Origin: Desulfomonile tiedjei | Lineage (GTDB): Bacteria > Desulfobacterota > Desulfomonilia > Desulfomonilales > Desulfomonilaceae | Assembly (NCBI GenBank): GCA_016218715.1 | Contig: JACRDG010000011.1 | Coordinates: 16,752-80,751, forward strand | Direction of reading: 5' to 3' | DNA length: 64,000 bases | Shown: one piece after another, positions 52,826 to 62,476 of the stretch | Layout: every line of letters starts with the position of its first letter | Numbering within the stretch: position 1 is the first letter of the stretch | Program-made: the position numbers and the translations under genes | The notes under the pieces: model-generated | Seen by the model: only the letters and a program-made list of their open reading frames with translations | Databases searched by the model: none | What the model was told of the DNA's origin: nothing

Positions 52826-52874
52826 TAAATTTGGGGAGAAACCTTTCTTCAAGAAGGTTCTCCCCAGATTACTT
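52826..52874. terminator. Terminator-like hairpin, repeat copy 2
   Basis: GGGGAGAAACCTT pairs with AAGGTTCTCCCC around TCTTCAAG with one bulged A. The surrounding bases match the copy at 22870-22917 almost completely. It follows the small exported protein gene and precedes the Rieske gene, so it probably ends the reductase operon. Confidence 0.6.
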
Positions 52875-52936
52875 CCGGCACTCCTTTTAGAAACCCTGCA
52901 CCTGCAAGCTCTTTCAGTGCCTGCAGCACATCTTGA

Positions 52937-53413
52937 TTGGATTCGAGCCCAGCGAATTTGTCCGAACCACCTTCCCCCGGCAAACGTTCCTTTCTGAGAA
53001 CCGCCCTGTTCGTCCTGGCGGGTGCGGTCGCCTCCGCTATTACGCTCGGCACGGGTAGATTCCTGTTTTTCTCAGCCGGCAAACAGCCGCGCCGCGAGTT
53101 TTCGAGCGAGGTCCTCGGTCGTCTCGACTTCGAGATGCCGTTGCATGTACCCGAAGCCGGCGTATGGATCGTAAAGCGTCGGGGAGACGGCGCGGTGTCT
53201 TGTCTGGACGATCGCTGTACGCATCTTGGGTGCCGTTTCAGTTGGAACGCCGAGCGCAAGGTGTTCGAGTGTCCGTGCCACGGGAGCGAGTTCGATATCG
53301 AGGGGAATGTGAATCGGGGCCCTGCTTCCCGACCACTCCAGCGGCTTTCCACGGCCGATCCCGAAAACGGGAAGATTCGCCTCATCGAGAAGGGGTCCGG
53401 TGGCTCCGGCTGA
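52937..53413 (+). CDS. Rieske 2Fe-2S protein
   Basis: The 158-residue Rieske protein has an N-terminal membrane anchor or signal (FLRTALFVLAGAVASAI, about 23-40) and both cluster motifs, CTHLGC and CPCHGSEFD. These supply two cysteines and two histidines. The frame has no ATG before the domain; TTG at 52937 directly follows an in-frame stop, so the start is uncertain. It pairs with the cytochrome b6 gene 246 bases downstream as a minimal bc-type complex. Confidence 0.8.
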   Translation: MDSSPANLSEPPSPGKRSFLRTALFVLAGAVASAITLGTGRFLFFSAGKQPRREFSSEVLGRLDFEMPLHVPEAGVWIVKRRGDGAVSCLDDRCTHLGCRFSWNAERKVFECPCHGSEFDIEGNVNRGPASRPLQRLSTADPENGKIRLIEKGSGGSG

Positions 53414-53507
53414 TGCAGATGCGCTGTCCAAAGAGCGATCTGGGGCATAGGCGCTAAATTTCCGGACGCAGCCCTGTGATGTCAACTAGTTGCTTCGCGA
53501 CGGGCCA

Positions 53508-53535
53508 CGTCACCCCGGCGGAGGCCGGAATGACG
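53508..53535. repeat. Imperfect palindrome between Rieske and cytochrome b genes
   Basis: CGTCACCCCGGC pairs with GCCGGAATGACG, the pattern of a widespread bacterial REP-like sequence. It sits between two genes that should be cotranscribed. Confidence 0.5.
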
Positions 53536-53659
53536 GCGGATGGAACAGCCCCGCCTTGAGTCCGCGCCCATGGGGGCTTGGGGGTCCCGCGGGACGCGGA
53601 TTTGCACAAAGAGGTTCCTCCCAACTTACTCTTTTGCATGCGGATCGGTATAAGGGGTT

Positions 53660-54298
53660 ATGACTTCCAAGGGTTCGTTCACCTCATTTGTGCTGCACCT
53701 GCATCCTCGCCGGATCCCCGAGCGGGCAGCGACCGTGCGTTTCACCTGGTGTTTGGGGGGGCTGGCAGTCTGGATGTTTGTCCTCGAACTCGTGACCGGC
53801 CTGCTTCTCGCCCTTCATTACGCGCCGACCGTCGGGGCCGCGTATCAATCTTTGCAGGACATCGCCCACGTTGTTCCGTACGGGTTCTTCATCCGAAATC
53901 TGCACTACTGGTGCGGTCAGATCATGGTGGCACTCGTGGTGCTCCACATGGTCAGGGTATTCCTCACCGGGTCCTTCGCGCGACCACGCCACCTCAACTG
54001 GCTTATCGGGCTCGGTTTGCTCGTGATCACTCTGTTGGTCGATTTCACCGGGTACCTGCTGGTGTGGGACGACCGGAGCCTCTGGGCCTGGACCATCGCG
54101 CGGAATCTGACCGAGACCGTTCCCCTGATCGGAGCGCCCGCGGCAAGCTTTCTCTTTGGGCCGGCGCAGGTGGGTGATGCCTCGCTCATCAGGATCTATC
54201 TGTGGCACGTGATTCTGTGGCCGGGAATCCTGGCTGTATTGATGCTCTGGCACTTCTGGCGAATCCGAAAGGACGGAGGGATCTCGGTCCCGCTATGA
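53660..54298 (+). CDS. Cytochrome b6-type subunit
   Basis: The 212-residue membrane protein has four helices. Heme-binding histidines are visible: HYWCGQIMVALVVLH (13 residues between) and HVILWPGILAVLMLWH (14 between, as in b6). It lacks the C-terminal half of full cytochrome b; no subunit IV-like gene follows. With the Rieske protein it may form a short quinol-oxidising complex. Confidence 0.88.
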   Translation: MTSKGSFTSFVLHLHPRRIPERAATVRFTWCLGGLAVWMFVLELVTGLLLALHYAPTVGAAYQSLQDIAHVVPYGFFIRNLHYWCGQIMVALVVLHMVRVFLTGSFARPRHLNWLIGLGLLVITLLVDFTGYLLVWDDRSLWAWTIARNLTETVPLIGAPAASFLFGPAQVGDASLIRIYLWHVILWPGILAVLMLWHFWRIRKDGGISVPL

Positions 54299-54912
54299 CG
54301 CTGCTGCAGGCGCCCCGCGGAGGGTGTTTCGGGAACCTGCTGTGGTGGCTGGTCCCACGCCACGGGGAAAAAGGACTTATCAACAGCAGTTTATAACTTC
54401 GGACAGTCCCCATGCGGCTTGTCGGCGGGTCCTGGATGTTCGGAAGCTTACAAGTAACATACTGACATAACTACATAAAGGGTGTTGTACCGTCGTGGAG
54501 CATTTTGGAGAGATCCTAGAGTTCTCGGGCAACTAACAGAGTTATCCACAGGCTGATTCTCAGGTTATCCACAGGTCCTGTGGAAGGACTTCCCGGGATG
54601 GCTCCAGCAGTGTGGCTCCGGCGGCAAGAGGCACAACATGGCGGAATGAGGCTATGATCTGGGTACAAGGATCATCCGTCTGCCTGGGCCTGCTCCTTTC
54701 GATCATCCGGGTTGCTTGACAGTGATCGATGCCCCAAACTGTGAAAAGAAAGAGGCGGCGACGGCTGCTCCTGAAACGGCACGTGCAGACCGCAAGTGAA
54801 TCCGGAGCGTCGGCTTCGGACACGTCGCATCCTCGATCGCGGCTTTGAAAGCTGTGCGGGTGAGAAGAGCACGTGTCCTCGCCGCGCAACCGAACGGCAA
54901 AGGGGAATAGCT
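54299..54912. other. Intergenic region with DnaA-box-like repeats
   Basis: No gene is seen in these 614 bases. TTATCCACA, the consensus DnaA box, occurs at 54542-54550 and 54565-54573. TTATCAACA occurs at 54377-54385. CCACAGG-T-CCTGTGG (54569-54583) is a perfect palindrome overlapping the second box. An AT-richer segment lies at about 54440-54485. It could be a replication origin, a DnaA-binding regulatory site or coincidence. The right part leads to the DUF255 gene. Confidence 0.45.
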
Positions 54913-57066
54913 ATGGCGAACACCGACGAGCAGGCGACTGGAGGTACGCGGGAGCGACCGCTCGCGGAGGTACAGGGCAAGGCCAACCGGCTGATACGCG
55001 AAAAGAGCCCCTATCTCCTCCAGCACGCGTACAACCCGGTCGATTGGTACGCGTGGGGTGACGAAGCATTTCAGAAGGCAACGGCAGAAGACAAACCGAT
55101 ATTCCTCTCCATCGGTTATGCAACGTGCCACTGGTGCCACGTGATGGAGCACGAATCCTTCGAGGACGATGAGGTGGCGCGGGCAATGAACGACGCCTTC
55201 GTTTCGATAAAAGTCGACAGAGAGGAACGCCCCGACATCGACCATACGTACATGACGGTCGCGCAGATGATGACCGGGTCGGGAGGCTGGCCTCTCAACG
55301 TCATCATGACCCCCGACAAACGGCCCTTCTTCGCGGGAACGTACTTTCCCAAGGAGAGCCGGCTGGGCCGGCTGGGAATGCTCGATCTCGCAGGGAGGAT
55401 CAAGCAGATCTGGACCGGTAGACGCGAAGAGGTGCTACGTTCCGCGGATCAGGTCATGCAGGCGTTCAGCCAGGCGCACGATGATTCTCCGGGAGACGCT
55501 CCAGGGCTTGGTATGCTGCAAAAAGCAGCGTCCGAGCTGGCCCAGCGGTATGACCCGAAGTACGGTGGATTCGGTAAGGCGCCTAAATTCCCCACGCCGC
55601 ATAACATGATGTTTCTGTTACGGTACTGGCGGCGTACCGGCGAAACGCACGCGCTGGAGATGGTCGAGCATACGCTTCAGGCCATGCGTCGCGGGGGAAT
55701 CTACGATCATGTCGGCTTCGGATTCCATCGTTATGCGACGGATGACACCTGGCTCGTGCCTCATTTCGAGAAGATGCTCTACGACCAAGCCCTACTCGCA
55801 ATGACGTATACCGAGGCATTCCAGGCAACGGGGAAGCCCGAGTTTCGCCAGACTGCCGAGGAGATCCTTAGATACGTACTCCGCGACATGACCTCATCGG
55901 AGGGTGGGTTCTATTCTGCGGAAGACGCGGACAGCGAGGGAGAAGAAGGGAAATTCTCTGTCTGGACGGTCGAAGAGATCCGCGGCGTACTGGACCCCGA
56001 CGAAGTCGAACTGGCAATTCAGGTGTACAACCTACTTCCTGGAGGCAACTTCCGCGAAGAGGCGTCCGGCCGCTTGACCGGTCACAATATCCTGCACGTG
56101 CGGCAAACGCTGCCGCAGCTGGCAGCACGGGTCGAAGTGGATCCGCAAGAGCTGGAAAAGCGGTTGGAGCAGATCCGGGTCAAGCTTTTTCAGGCGCGGG
56201 AAGGACGAATCCATCCGTTGAAGGACGACAAAATACTCACGGACTGGAACGGCCTGATGATAGGGGCGCTCGCCAAGGCCGCACAGGCGTTCGATCGGCC
56301 GGAATACGCGGTAGCGGCCCGGAAAGCGGCTGACTTCATCCTTGATACGCTGCGGGGGGCCGATGGCAGGTTGCTCCACCGGTACCGCGAGGGCAACGCG
56401 GGTCTCCCCGCGCACTCGGACGATTACGCGTTCTTCACGTGGGGGCTTTTGGAGCTGTACGAAGCAACCTTCGACATCCGCTACCTCACCGAGGCGGTCG
56501 ATCTGAACGCGCATCTCCTCGAACACTTCTGGGACCCGAACGCCGGCGGCCTGTACTTCACGTCGGACGACGAACACGAACTGCCGATCAGAAAGAAGGA
56601 GATTTACGATGGCGCCACGCCATCCGGCAATTCCGTGGCCGCGCTCAATCTCCTCCGGCTCGGACGCATGACCGCGAACCCGGAACTCGAACGAAAAGCC
56701 GAAACGATCGGCCGGGCGTTCTCCGGCAGCGTGAATCAGTTCCCCTCAGCCTATACGCAGCTGCTCATCGCCCTCGAGTTCGGACTGGGGAGCACGTACG
56801 AAGTGGTCATTGCAGGCCGGGAGTCCTCGATCGACACCGAGCGGATGGTCCGCGAGCTGCGCACACCGTTCGTGCCGAACAAAGTAGTTGTATTCCGTTC
56901 CACGGAGGAGCCGGCACCGACAATCACCGGCATTGCACCGTACACCCGAGATCAGCTCAGCCTGGACGGCAAGGCCACCGCGTATGTGTGCGTCGAGTAC
57001 CAATGCGGCGTGCCCACGAGCGATCCGGACAAGATGTTGGCATCGCTCGGCGCGAAGAAGCCGTGA
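54913..57066 (+). CDS. DUF255 thioredoxin-domain protein (YyaL-like)
   Basis: About 717 residues. The N-terminal DUF255 thioredoxin fold starts [22 protein letters not shown] and holds the redox-like motif [16 protein letters not shown] near residue 75. The remainder is an (alpha/alpha)6 barrel-like region with [31 protein letters not shown] and [19 protein letters not shown]. The family is widespread and its reaction is not known. ATG 54913 has AAAGGGGAATAG upstream; the longer frame starts at 54796. Confidence 0.88.
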   Translation: MANTDEQATGGTRERPLAEVQGKANRLIREKSPYLLQHAYNPVDWYAWGDEAFQKATAEDKPIFLSIGYATCHWCHVMEHESFEDDEVARAMNDAFVSIKVDREERPDIDHTYMTVAQMMTGSGGWPLNVIMTPDKRPFFAGTYFPKESRLGRLGMLDLAGRIKQIWTGRREEVLRSADQVMQAFSQAHDDSPGDAPGLGMLQKAASELAQRYDPKYGGFGKAPKFPTPHNMMFLLRYWRRTGETHALEMVEHTLQAMRRGGIYDHVGFGFHRYATDDTWLVPHFEKMLYDQALLAMTYTEAFQATGKPEFRQTAEEILRYVLRDMTSSEGGFYSAEDADSEGEEGKFSVWTVEEIRGVLDPDEVELAIQVYNLLPGGNFREEASGRLTGHNILHVRQTLPQLAARVEVDPQELEKRLEQIRVKLFQAREGRIHPLKDDKILTDWNGLMIGALAKAAQAFDRPEYAVAARKAADFILDTLRGADGRLLHRYREGNAGLPAHSDDYAFFTWGLLELYEATFDIRYLTEAVDLNAHLLEHFWDPNAGGLYFTSDDEHELPIRKKEIYDGATPSGNSVAALNLLRLGRMTANPELERKAETIGRAFSGSVNQFPSAYTQLLIALEFGLGSTYEVVIAGRESSIDTERMVRELRTPFVPNKVVVFRSTEEPAPTITGIAPYTRDQLSLDGKATAYVCVEYQCGVPTSDPDKMLASLGAKKP

Positions 57067-57115
57067 AAAATTGCGCAAAATTAGGTAAGATCTCCCCCCG
57101 TCAGTGCATCGTCAT

Positions 57116-57150
57116 CGCGGCAGAAAACTGATCGTGGTTTTTCTGCCGCG
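57116..57150 (+). terminator. Rho-independent-like terminator
   Basis: CGCGGCAGAAAA pairs perfectly with TTTTTCTGCCGCG around a 10-base loop, 50 bases after the DUF255 gene. The A-rich and T-rich base of the stem would work in both directions. Confidence 0.65.
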
Positions 57151-57213
57151 TCCGCGTTTTCCCGCCCCCGAAAGCGAGGCGTCGTTTATTGTACAACTGG
57201 GAGGATCGCCTTT

Positions 57214-59226
57214 ATGACCGATTTGCAGAGACAACACGATGAACTGTGCATCAACACGATGCGCATGCTGTCCATTGACGCGATACAACAAGCGAAGTCC
57301 GGCCATCCCGGGCTTCCGCTGGGGGCCGCGCCCGCGGCCTACGTGCTTTGGATGCGATTCCTGAAGCACAATCCGCGCAATCCTTGTTGGCCGAATCGCG
57401 ACCGGTACGTTCACTCAGCCGGGCATGGGTCAGCTCTGCTCTACGCGCTCCTCCATCTCACCGGGTACGACATATCTCTCGAGGACATGAAGAAATTCCG
57501 CCAGTGGCAGAGCACGACGCCGGGCCATCCCGAGTACGAACCGTGCAGAGGAATCGAGTGCACCACGGGACCGCTGGGTCAGGGATTCGGCATGGGTGTC
57601 GGCATGGCTCTCGCTGAACGCTTCCTTGCAGCCCAATTCAACCGTCCGGGCTTTCCGGTGATCGACCACTACACGTACGGGATCGTGTCCGACGGCGACC
57701 TCATGGAAGGGATCTCTTCCGAGGCCGCGTCGCTGGCCGGCCATCTGAGGTTGGGCAAGCTCGTGTACCTGTACGACGATAACCAGATTTCCATCGAGGG
57801 GGGCACCGCAATCACCTTTACGGAAGACGTGGCTGCGCGTTTTGCCGCGCTCGGTTGGCATGTTCAGCGCGTCGCTGATGGAAACGATCTCGAGGCGATC
57901 ACAGCCGCAATCAAGAACGCTCGAGCAGAAACCGGTAAGCCTTCCTTGATAGCGGTGCGCACGCACATCGGTTTCGGGAGCCCAAAGCAGGGGAGCCCCA
58001 GCGCGCACGGAGAGCCTCTCGGCGAAGAGGCCCTCGCCGCGACCAAGGAGTTCTTCAAATGGCCGCAGGAGCCGCGCTTTTTCGTGCCGGACAATGCGGT
58101 GAGCTGCTTCAGCTCGGCTCAGGAGGTCGGTCAAAAGCATGAAGAGGAATGGCTGAAGACCTTCGCCCAATACGCGCAGAAGTTCCCGGCCGAGGCAGCT
58201 CAGCTGGAGCGGCTGTTCGCGGGTGAACTCCCCGAAGGGTGGAGAGCGGAAATCCCGCTGTTCAAGCCGGAAGACGGGCCCATCGCCACGCGAGCCGCTT
58301 CGGGGAAAGTCTTGAACGCCCTTGCCAAACGAGTCCCCAATCTTGTGGGTGGCTCCGCCGACCTCGCACCATCCACCAAGACGCTCATTGCCGGGGCCGC
58401 GGATCAGGGGCCCGATGCCCCCGAGGGGCGGAACATCCGTTTCGGCGTTCGGGAACACGCCATGGGGACCGCGGTGAACGGCATGGCACTCCACGGTGGA
58501 GTAATACCGTACGCGGCGACCTTCCTTGTGTTCGCCGACTACATGCGGCCTCCTTTACGGCTTTCGGCCCTGATGAACATCCATTCCATCTTCGTCTTTA
58601 CCCACGACAGTATCGCGGTGGGGGAAGACGGCCCGACGCATCAACCGGTGGAACATCTTATATGCCTGAGGGCCATACCCAACCTGCGCGTTGTCAGACC
58701 CGCGGACGCGAACGAAACGGCTGTGGCCTGGGAGGTGGCGTTGGAGCACACCGGTCCGACGGTCCTCATCCTGACCAGGCAAAAGCTTCCGGTACTTGAC
58801 CAGGAGCGTTTCGCTCGTGCCGACGGTCTGAAGAAGGGGGCTTATGTGCTCTCCGATTGCCAAAGCAAGGCGGACATCCTCCTCATAGCCACCGGTTCCG
58901 AGGTGAGCCTCGCGCTGCAAGCCCAGGAGAAACTAGCCGGAGAAGGTATTCACGCACGGGTTGTGTCGATGCCGTGTTGGGAGCTTTTCGTCGACCAACC
59001 TCAAGAATACCAGGATGCGGTCCTGCCGCCGGAAGTCACCACCCGGTTGTCCATCGAGGCAGGCTCGTCGATTGGCTGGAAGCGATGGGTGGGCGACCGC
59101 GGCGATTCGGTCTCCGTGGATCGGTTCGGGGCATCGGCACCCGGTCCCGAGGTGATGAGGCAGTACGGCTTCTCTGTGGACAACGTGACGGCTCGAGCAA
59201 TGGCTCTAATCAGGAGGGAACGATGA
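57214..59226 (+). CDS. tkt: Transketolase
   Basis: The 670-residue thiamine-diphosphate enzyme transfers two-carbon units between sugar phosphates in the pentose phosphate pathway. Visible motifs are [50 protein letters not shown], the ThDP site [15 protein letters not shown], then [15 protein letters not shown] and [20 protein letters not shown]. It shares an ATGA overlap with rpiB, a sensible metabolic pair. A GGGAGG ribosome site precedes the ATG. Confidence 0.95.
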   Translation: MTDLQRQHDELCINTMRMLSIDAIQQAKSGHPGLPLGAAPAAYVLWMRFLKHNPRNPCWPNRDRYVHSAGHGSALLYALLHLTGYDISLEDMKKFRQWQSTTPGHPEYEPCRGIECTTGPLGQGFGMGVGMALAERFLAAQFNRPGFPVIDHYTYGIVSDGDLMEGISSEAASLAGHLRLGKLVYLYDDNQISIEGGTAITFTEDVAARFAALGWHVQRVADGNDLEAITAAIKNARAETGKPSLIAVRTHIGFGSPKQGSPSAHGEPLGEEALAATKEFFKWPQEPRFFVPDNAVSCFSSAQEVGQKHEEEWLKTFAQYAQKFPAEAAQLERLFAGELPEGWRAEIPLFKPEDGPIATRAASGKVLNALAKRVPNLVGGSADLAPSTKTLIAGAADQGPDAPEGRNIRFGVREHAMGTAVNGMALHGGVIPYAATFLVFADYMRPPLRLSALMNIHSIFVFTHDSIAVGEDGPTHQPVEHLICLRAIPNLRVVRPADANETAVAWEVALEHTGPTVLILTRQKLPVLDQERFARADGLKKGAYVLSDCQSKADILLIATGSEVSLALQAQEKLAGEGIHARVVSMPCWELFVDQPQEYQDAVLPPEVTTRLSIEAGSSIGWKRWVGDRGDSVSVDRFGASAPGPEVMRQYGFSVDNVTARAMALIRRER

Positions 59227-59675
59227 AAATAGCGTTCGGTTCGGATCACGCAGGGTTTGCCCTCAAAGAAGAGCTTCTCGACTTCCTGAAGGATTCCGGG
59301 CACATACTCATCGACCTGGGGACGTTCAGCACGGCCCCGGTCGATTATCCGGACTTTGCAGCGGCGGTGGGTCGTGCGGTCCAGACCGGCGAGGTGGATC
59401 GCGGTGTTATCGTTTGTGGAAGCGGCGTAGGAGCCTGCATCGCGGCCAACAAATTGCACGGCGTGCGCGGGGGTATTTGCCACGATACATACTCTGCTCA
59501 CCAGGGTGTCGAGCATGACGACATGAACGTCCTGTGCCTCGGCGCACGCATCATCGGGATCGAGTTGGCCAGAGAGATTGTTCGGACCTTCCTTGCCGCG
59601 GTCTTTACCGCGGAAGAACGTCACGTGAGGCGCCTGAGCAAGGTCATTCGTTTGGACGAGACCGGCGGTTTATGA
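59223..59675 (+). CDS. rpiB: Ribose-5-phosphate isomerase B
   Basis: The 150-residue sugar-phosphate isomerase converts ribulose-5-phosphate and ribose-5-phosphate. It starts [18 protein letters not shown], has [14 protein letters not shown], and the active site [17 protein letters not shown] with the catalytic cysteine. The [17 protein letters not shown] end is typical. The ATG overlaps the transketolase stop. A longer frame upstream is spurious. Confidence 0.93.
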   Translation: MKIAFGSDHAGFALKEELLDFLKDSGHILIDLGTFSTAPVDYPDFAAAVGRAVQTGEVDRGVIVCGSGVGACIAANKLHGVRGGICHDTYSAHQGVEHDDMNVLCLGARIIGIELAREIVRTFLAAVFTAEERHVRRLSKVIRLDETGGL

Positions 59676-59762
59676 CAGGTCGTTGCCGACCCTCCTGGTG
59701 CGCTATTCCACGGATCGGCATCGTTTCTCGTGCCCTAGATGCAAACCGGCGCACGAACCGTC

Positions 59763-60311
59763 CTATGCGTCACACTCGTCCAGGAGAACCTGTTCGATGG
59801 CCGCGAGGATCTGATCCACCCGGTGGCTGGGATACGTGGCGGTGATGTGCCGAATGCTGTAGTGTCTCAAACCCCATCGCCACACCATGGCATCCGCGCG
59901 GTTCTCCAGCAATTCTTTGAATCGCGCCCGCTCCCCGCGCTGGGTAGGCCATTCCGGTTCCGGCGGCCGTTCAGCTACCACATGCCCCAACTCTCGCAGA
60001 AAAGCCCCCATGAACAGGTCCTCCGGCCAGCCCAGGTGCTCCTGGTACACGATAATGGTGTACTCACTCTTGGCGGCCGATCCGCGGCTTTCGGTTCTCA
60101 TGCCCAGCGGGAGTTCCGGGTCTGCCTGGACGTGGATGGTGAGCGACCTGGCGCCCGACAGAAACAGTTCCAGGGTCTCATCTGGAAGGAGCGACAGTGC
60201 CTTCTCGAAGCGCGCTGCGGTCGAGGGGAATAGGCGCCCGTCCCTGGGTGAAATCCCGAGCCGCACGTGCTCCTGGACGTACTTCGCCACCGCGTCCGGT
60301 TGAATGCTCAC
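59763..60311 (-). CDS. Unknown protein with degenerate zincin-like motif
   Basis: The 182-residue cytoplasmic protein starts at a GTG with AGAGGA upstream. Residues near 108 read FLRELGHVV, the place where metallopeptidases have HELGH; here the first histidine is arginine. A later ENRADAMVWRWG resembles the third-ligand region of such proteins. The rest, including ARSLTIHVQADPELPLG, is not familiar. It could be an inactive peptidase-like protein. It is transcribed convergently with rpiB. Confidence 0.55.
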   Translation of the reverse strand: MSIQPDAVAKYVQEHVRLGISPRDGRLFPSTAARFEKALSLLPDETLELFLSGARSLTIHVQADPELPLGMRTESRGSAAKSEYTIIVYQEHLGWPEDLFMGAFLRELGHVVAERPPEPEWPTQRGERARFKELLENRADAMVWRWGLRHYSIRHITATYPSHRVDQILAAIEQVLLDECDA

Positions 60312-60345
60312 ACGGGTGTCCTCTCTTGAAAACGAGGTCGAGCGC

Positions 60346-61572
60346 TCACCACAGGTTCGTAAAGGGTCCGGAAACGCTCTCGCCGGCGGTCGGGGTCACC
60401 GCGCGGGCGGTTCCGCCTCCCCATTTGGCGAGAAGGTCGAGGTATTCCTTATTCTGCGGGTCCATAGAGAGGGCTCTTCGGAGAGTTGCGACCGCGGCTG
60501 CGTCGTCGTTCAGCGCGTGCTGGACTTCAGCAAGGTTTTCCAACATGTCGGGACTCTTTCCCTCGGTGATGGTCACCGCTTTCTTGGCCATTCGCAGGGC
60601 TTGCGTCGGATTGCGGATCGGCGGCTCGGGCGCCAGCGCGTGGAGGAGCGCTAGGCCCGCATAACCGGGCGCGAAGTTCTTGTCCTCCGCGATGGCCTTA
60701 CGAAAGTCCGCGAGAGCGAGTTCGTATTCTCCAAGCTTTCGGTACGCGGTGCCTCGATCTTTCAACAGGACAGGCGAGTTCGGGGTCATTTCTAGAACCT
60801 TGCTGAATTCTTCCACCGCCTTTTCGTGCCGCTCCTTTCCGCTGTACGCCATGCCGCGGTTGTGGTACGCAGAGAGGGATTTGGAGTTGAGCTCAATGGC
60901 TTTGTCCAGATCGAGCAAAGCTTTGTCGAACTCCTTTTTTCTCAGGTACGCTACCCCGCGGTTGTTGTAGAACATGTCGTTCTTGGCATCGAGCTGGATG
61001 GCACGGTTGAAGTCATCGATGGCCTGGTCGTACTGATGTCTTGAGTTGTACGCGAATCCTCGGTTGTTGTAATAACGGGCGTCACGTTGATTGAGACGAA
61101 TCGCTCGGTCGAAGTCTTTGATGCCGCTTTCAAAATCGTTCTTTCCGTTGAATGCAAAGCCTCTGGTATTGTAGGCCTCGGAGGAAGTAGGTTCCAGCTT
61201 GACCGCGATATCGAGGGCCTCAAGGGCTTTCTCGTATTGATTGACCGCGTTGTACGCGAAACCGAGGCGCGTAAAAGCCGCTTCGTAAGCGGGATCGCTT
61301 CTGACCGCGGCCACGAGGTCCTTGATGGCTGCTTGAGGATCTCCTCGTTTGAGATATACTTCAGCTCTCTTGGCCAGTGCCCGCGCGGACGAGGGGAAGT
61401 TTTTGATCGCTTCAGAGTAGTACTTCAGCGCGTCGTCCAGATTCCCCGCATCTTCGGCGTCCAGACCGGCCTTGAAATAGTCTGCAAAGTCCGCTGCCAA
61501 GACGCTGCCGCACGCCAGGATCACCATGAGTGCAGCGCTCAAGATCAGGCGCGGCATTTTGTACTGAGGCAT
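60346..61572 (-). CDS. Exported TPR-repeat protein
   Basis: About 408 residues from the ATG at 61572 (GAGGAGG upstream). The signal peptide MPQYKMPRLILSAALMVILA ends near VLAAD. About ten tetratricopeptide repeats follow, such as EAYNTRGFAFNGKNDFESGI and ARYYNNRGFAYNSRHQYDQA, each of 34 residues. It is probably a periplasmic or outer-membrane-facing scaffold. It is followed on the same strand by the degenerate zincin-like gene, 34 bases away. Confidence 0.85.
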   Translation of the reverse strand: MPQYKMPRLILSAALMVILACGSVLAADFADYFKAGLDAEDAGNLDDALKYYSEAIKNFPSSARALAKRAEVYLKRGDPQAAIKDLVAAVRSDPAYEAAFTRLGFAYNAVNQYEKALEALDIAVKLEPTSSEAYNTRGFAFNGKNDFESGIKDFDRAIRLNQRDARYYNNRGFAYNSRHQYDQAIDDFNRAIQLDAKNDMFYNNRGVAYLRKKEFDKALLDLDKAIELNSKSLSAYHNRGMAYSGKERHEKAVEEFSKVLEMTPNSPVLLKDRGTAYRKLGEYELALADFRKAIAEDKNFAPGYAGLALLHALAPEPPIRNPTQALRMAKKAVTITEGKSPDMLENLAEVQHALNDDAAAVATLRRALSMDPQNKEYLDLLAKWGGGTARAVTPTAGESVSGPFTNLW

Positions 61573-61807
61573 GTTCCTCCTCGATGACAACGGAACTGGA
61601 GCACCGGCTGAATGCTCCTCGCACAACGCCGGTTCGAGCATACGTGGTGATCTATACCCGTTTCACGGTCTTTTTTCAAGGGACCGTGTCTGTCAGACTT
61701 TTTGAGGGTCGCCGATTGTTTTGCCAACGCGTCGGATACTCCCCGAGTAGCACGGTCAAGGATCATGGCAGGATTCCAGGACCGGCTTCCAAGCAAGGAG
61801 ATTCCAA

Positions 61808-62461
61808 ATGGATCTGCTCGACACCCTGCGAGGACGCAGGAGCGTGCGGGCTTTCAGGGATGAACCTATTTCCAGACAGTTACTGGAACAGGTGCTCCTG
61901 GATGCCTCCCATGCGCCCTCGGCAATAAACATGCAGCCGTGGGAAGTCCACATGGTCGTGGGAGAGGAGAGGAAGCGGCTATCGCGGAGGCTCCTGCGCG
62001 CGTTCGGAGAACGGTCGCTCACCTGCGCTCCTGCATCGACGCGCCCCCTCGCGGATAAATTCATGGCCAGGGCTCGGGAATGTGCGGACCTGATGGGGCC
62101 ATTGATTCAACAAATGGGATATGACTTCAAGGGGTACGTCAACGAAGGGAGCCTTGGTTTCTACGGAGCGCCGGCGGTGGCTCTCTTGTTCCTGGATGAC
62201 TCGTTCGGCCCCGAGCGAATGACCGACATCGGTCTGTTCGCGGGATACCTCATCCTGGCCGCGGCAGGGCACGGTCTCGCATCGTGTCCGATCGGGCTGG
62301 TCAAGGCTTACGAGGACGAGATCAAGGATCATCTCAACATTCCTGAATCGAAGATCCTCTTACTCGCGGTGGCACTGGGATTCCCGGATCCCACCGCGGC
62401 TGTGAACGAGTTCAAATCGCCGCGGGTGGGACCGCAGGAGTTTGTCCGGTGGGTGGATTGA
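61808..62461 (+). CDS. Nitroreductase-family flavoprotein
   Basis: The 217-residue FMN enzyme opens MDLLDTLRGRRSVRAFRDEP, the family start, and has LDASHAPSAINMQPWEVHMV near residue 38 and AAAGHGLASCPIGLVKAYED near residue 155. An FMN/NAD(P)H reductase with an unknown substrate is likely. The long insert with GYDFKGYVNEGSLGFYGAP is as in syntrophic-bacterial members. It is a single gene. Confidence 0.88.
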   Translation: MDLLDTLRGRRSVRAFRDEPISRQLLEQVLLDASHAPSAINMQPWEVHMVVGEERKRLSRRLLRAFGERSLTCAPASTRPLADKFMARARECADLMGPLIQQMGYDFKGYVNEGSLGFYGAPAVALLFLDDSFGPERMTDIGLFAGYLILAAAGHGLASCPIGLVKAYEDEIKDHLNIPESKILLLAVALGFPDPTAAVNEFKSPRVGPQEFVRWVD

Positions 62462-62476
62462 GAAGCCGGCGGGGTG

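Noticed and set aside
58857..59222. N-terminal extension of ribose-5-phosphate isomerase B
   Set aside because: The extension overlaps transketolase in another frame. The true start is the ATG at 59223, matching the family.
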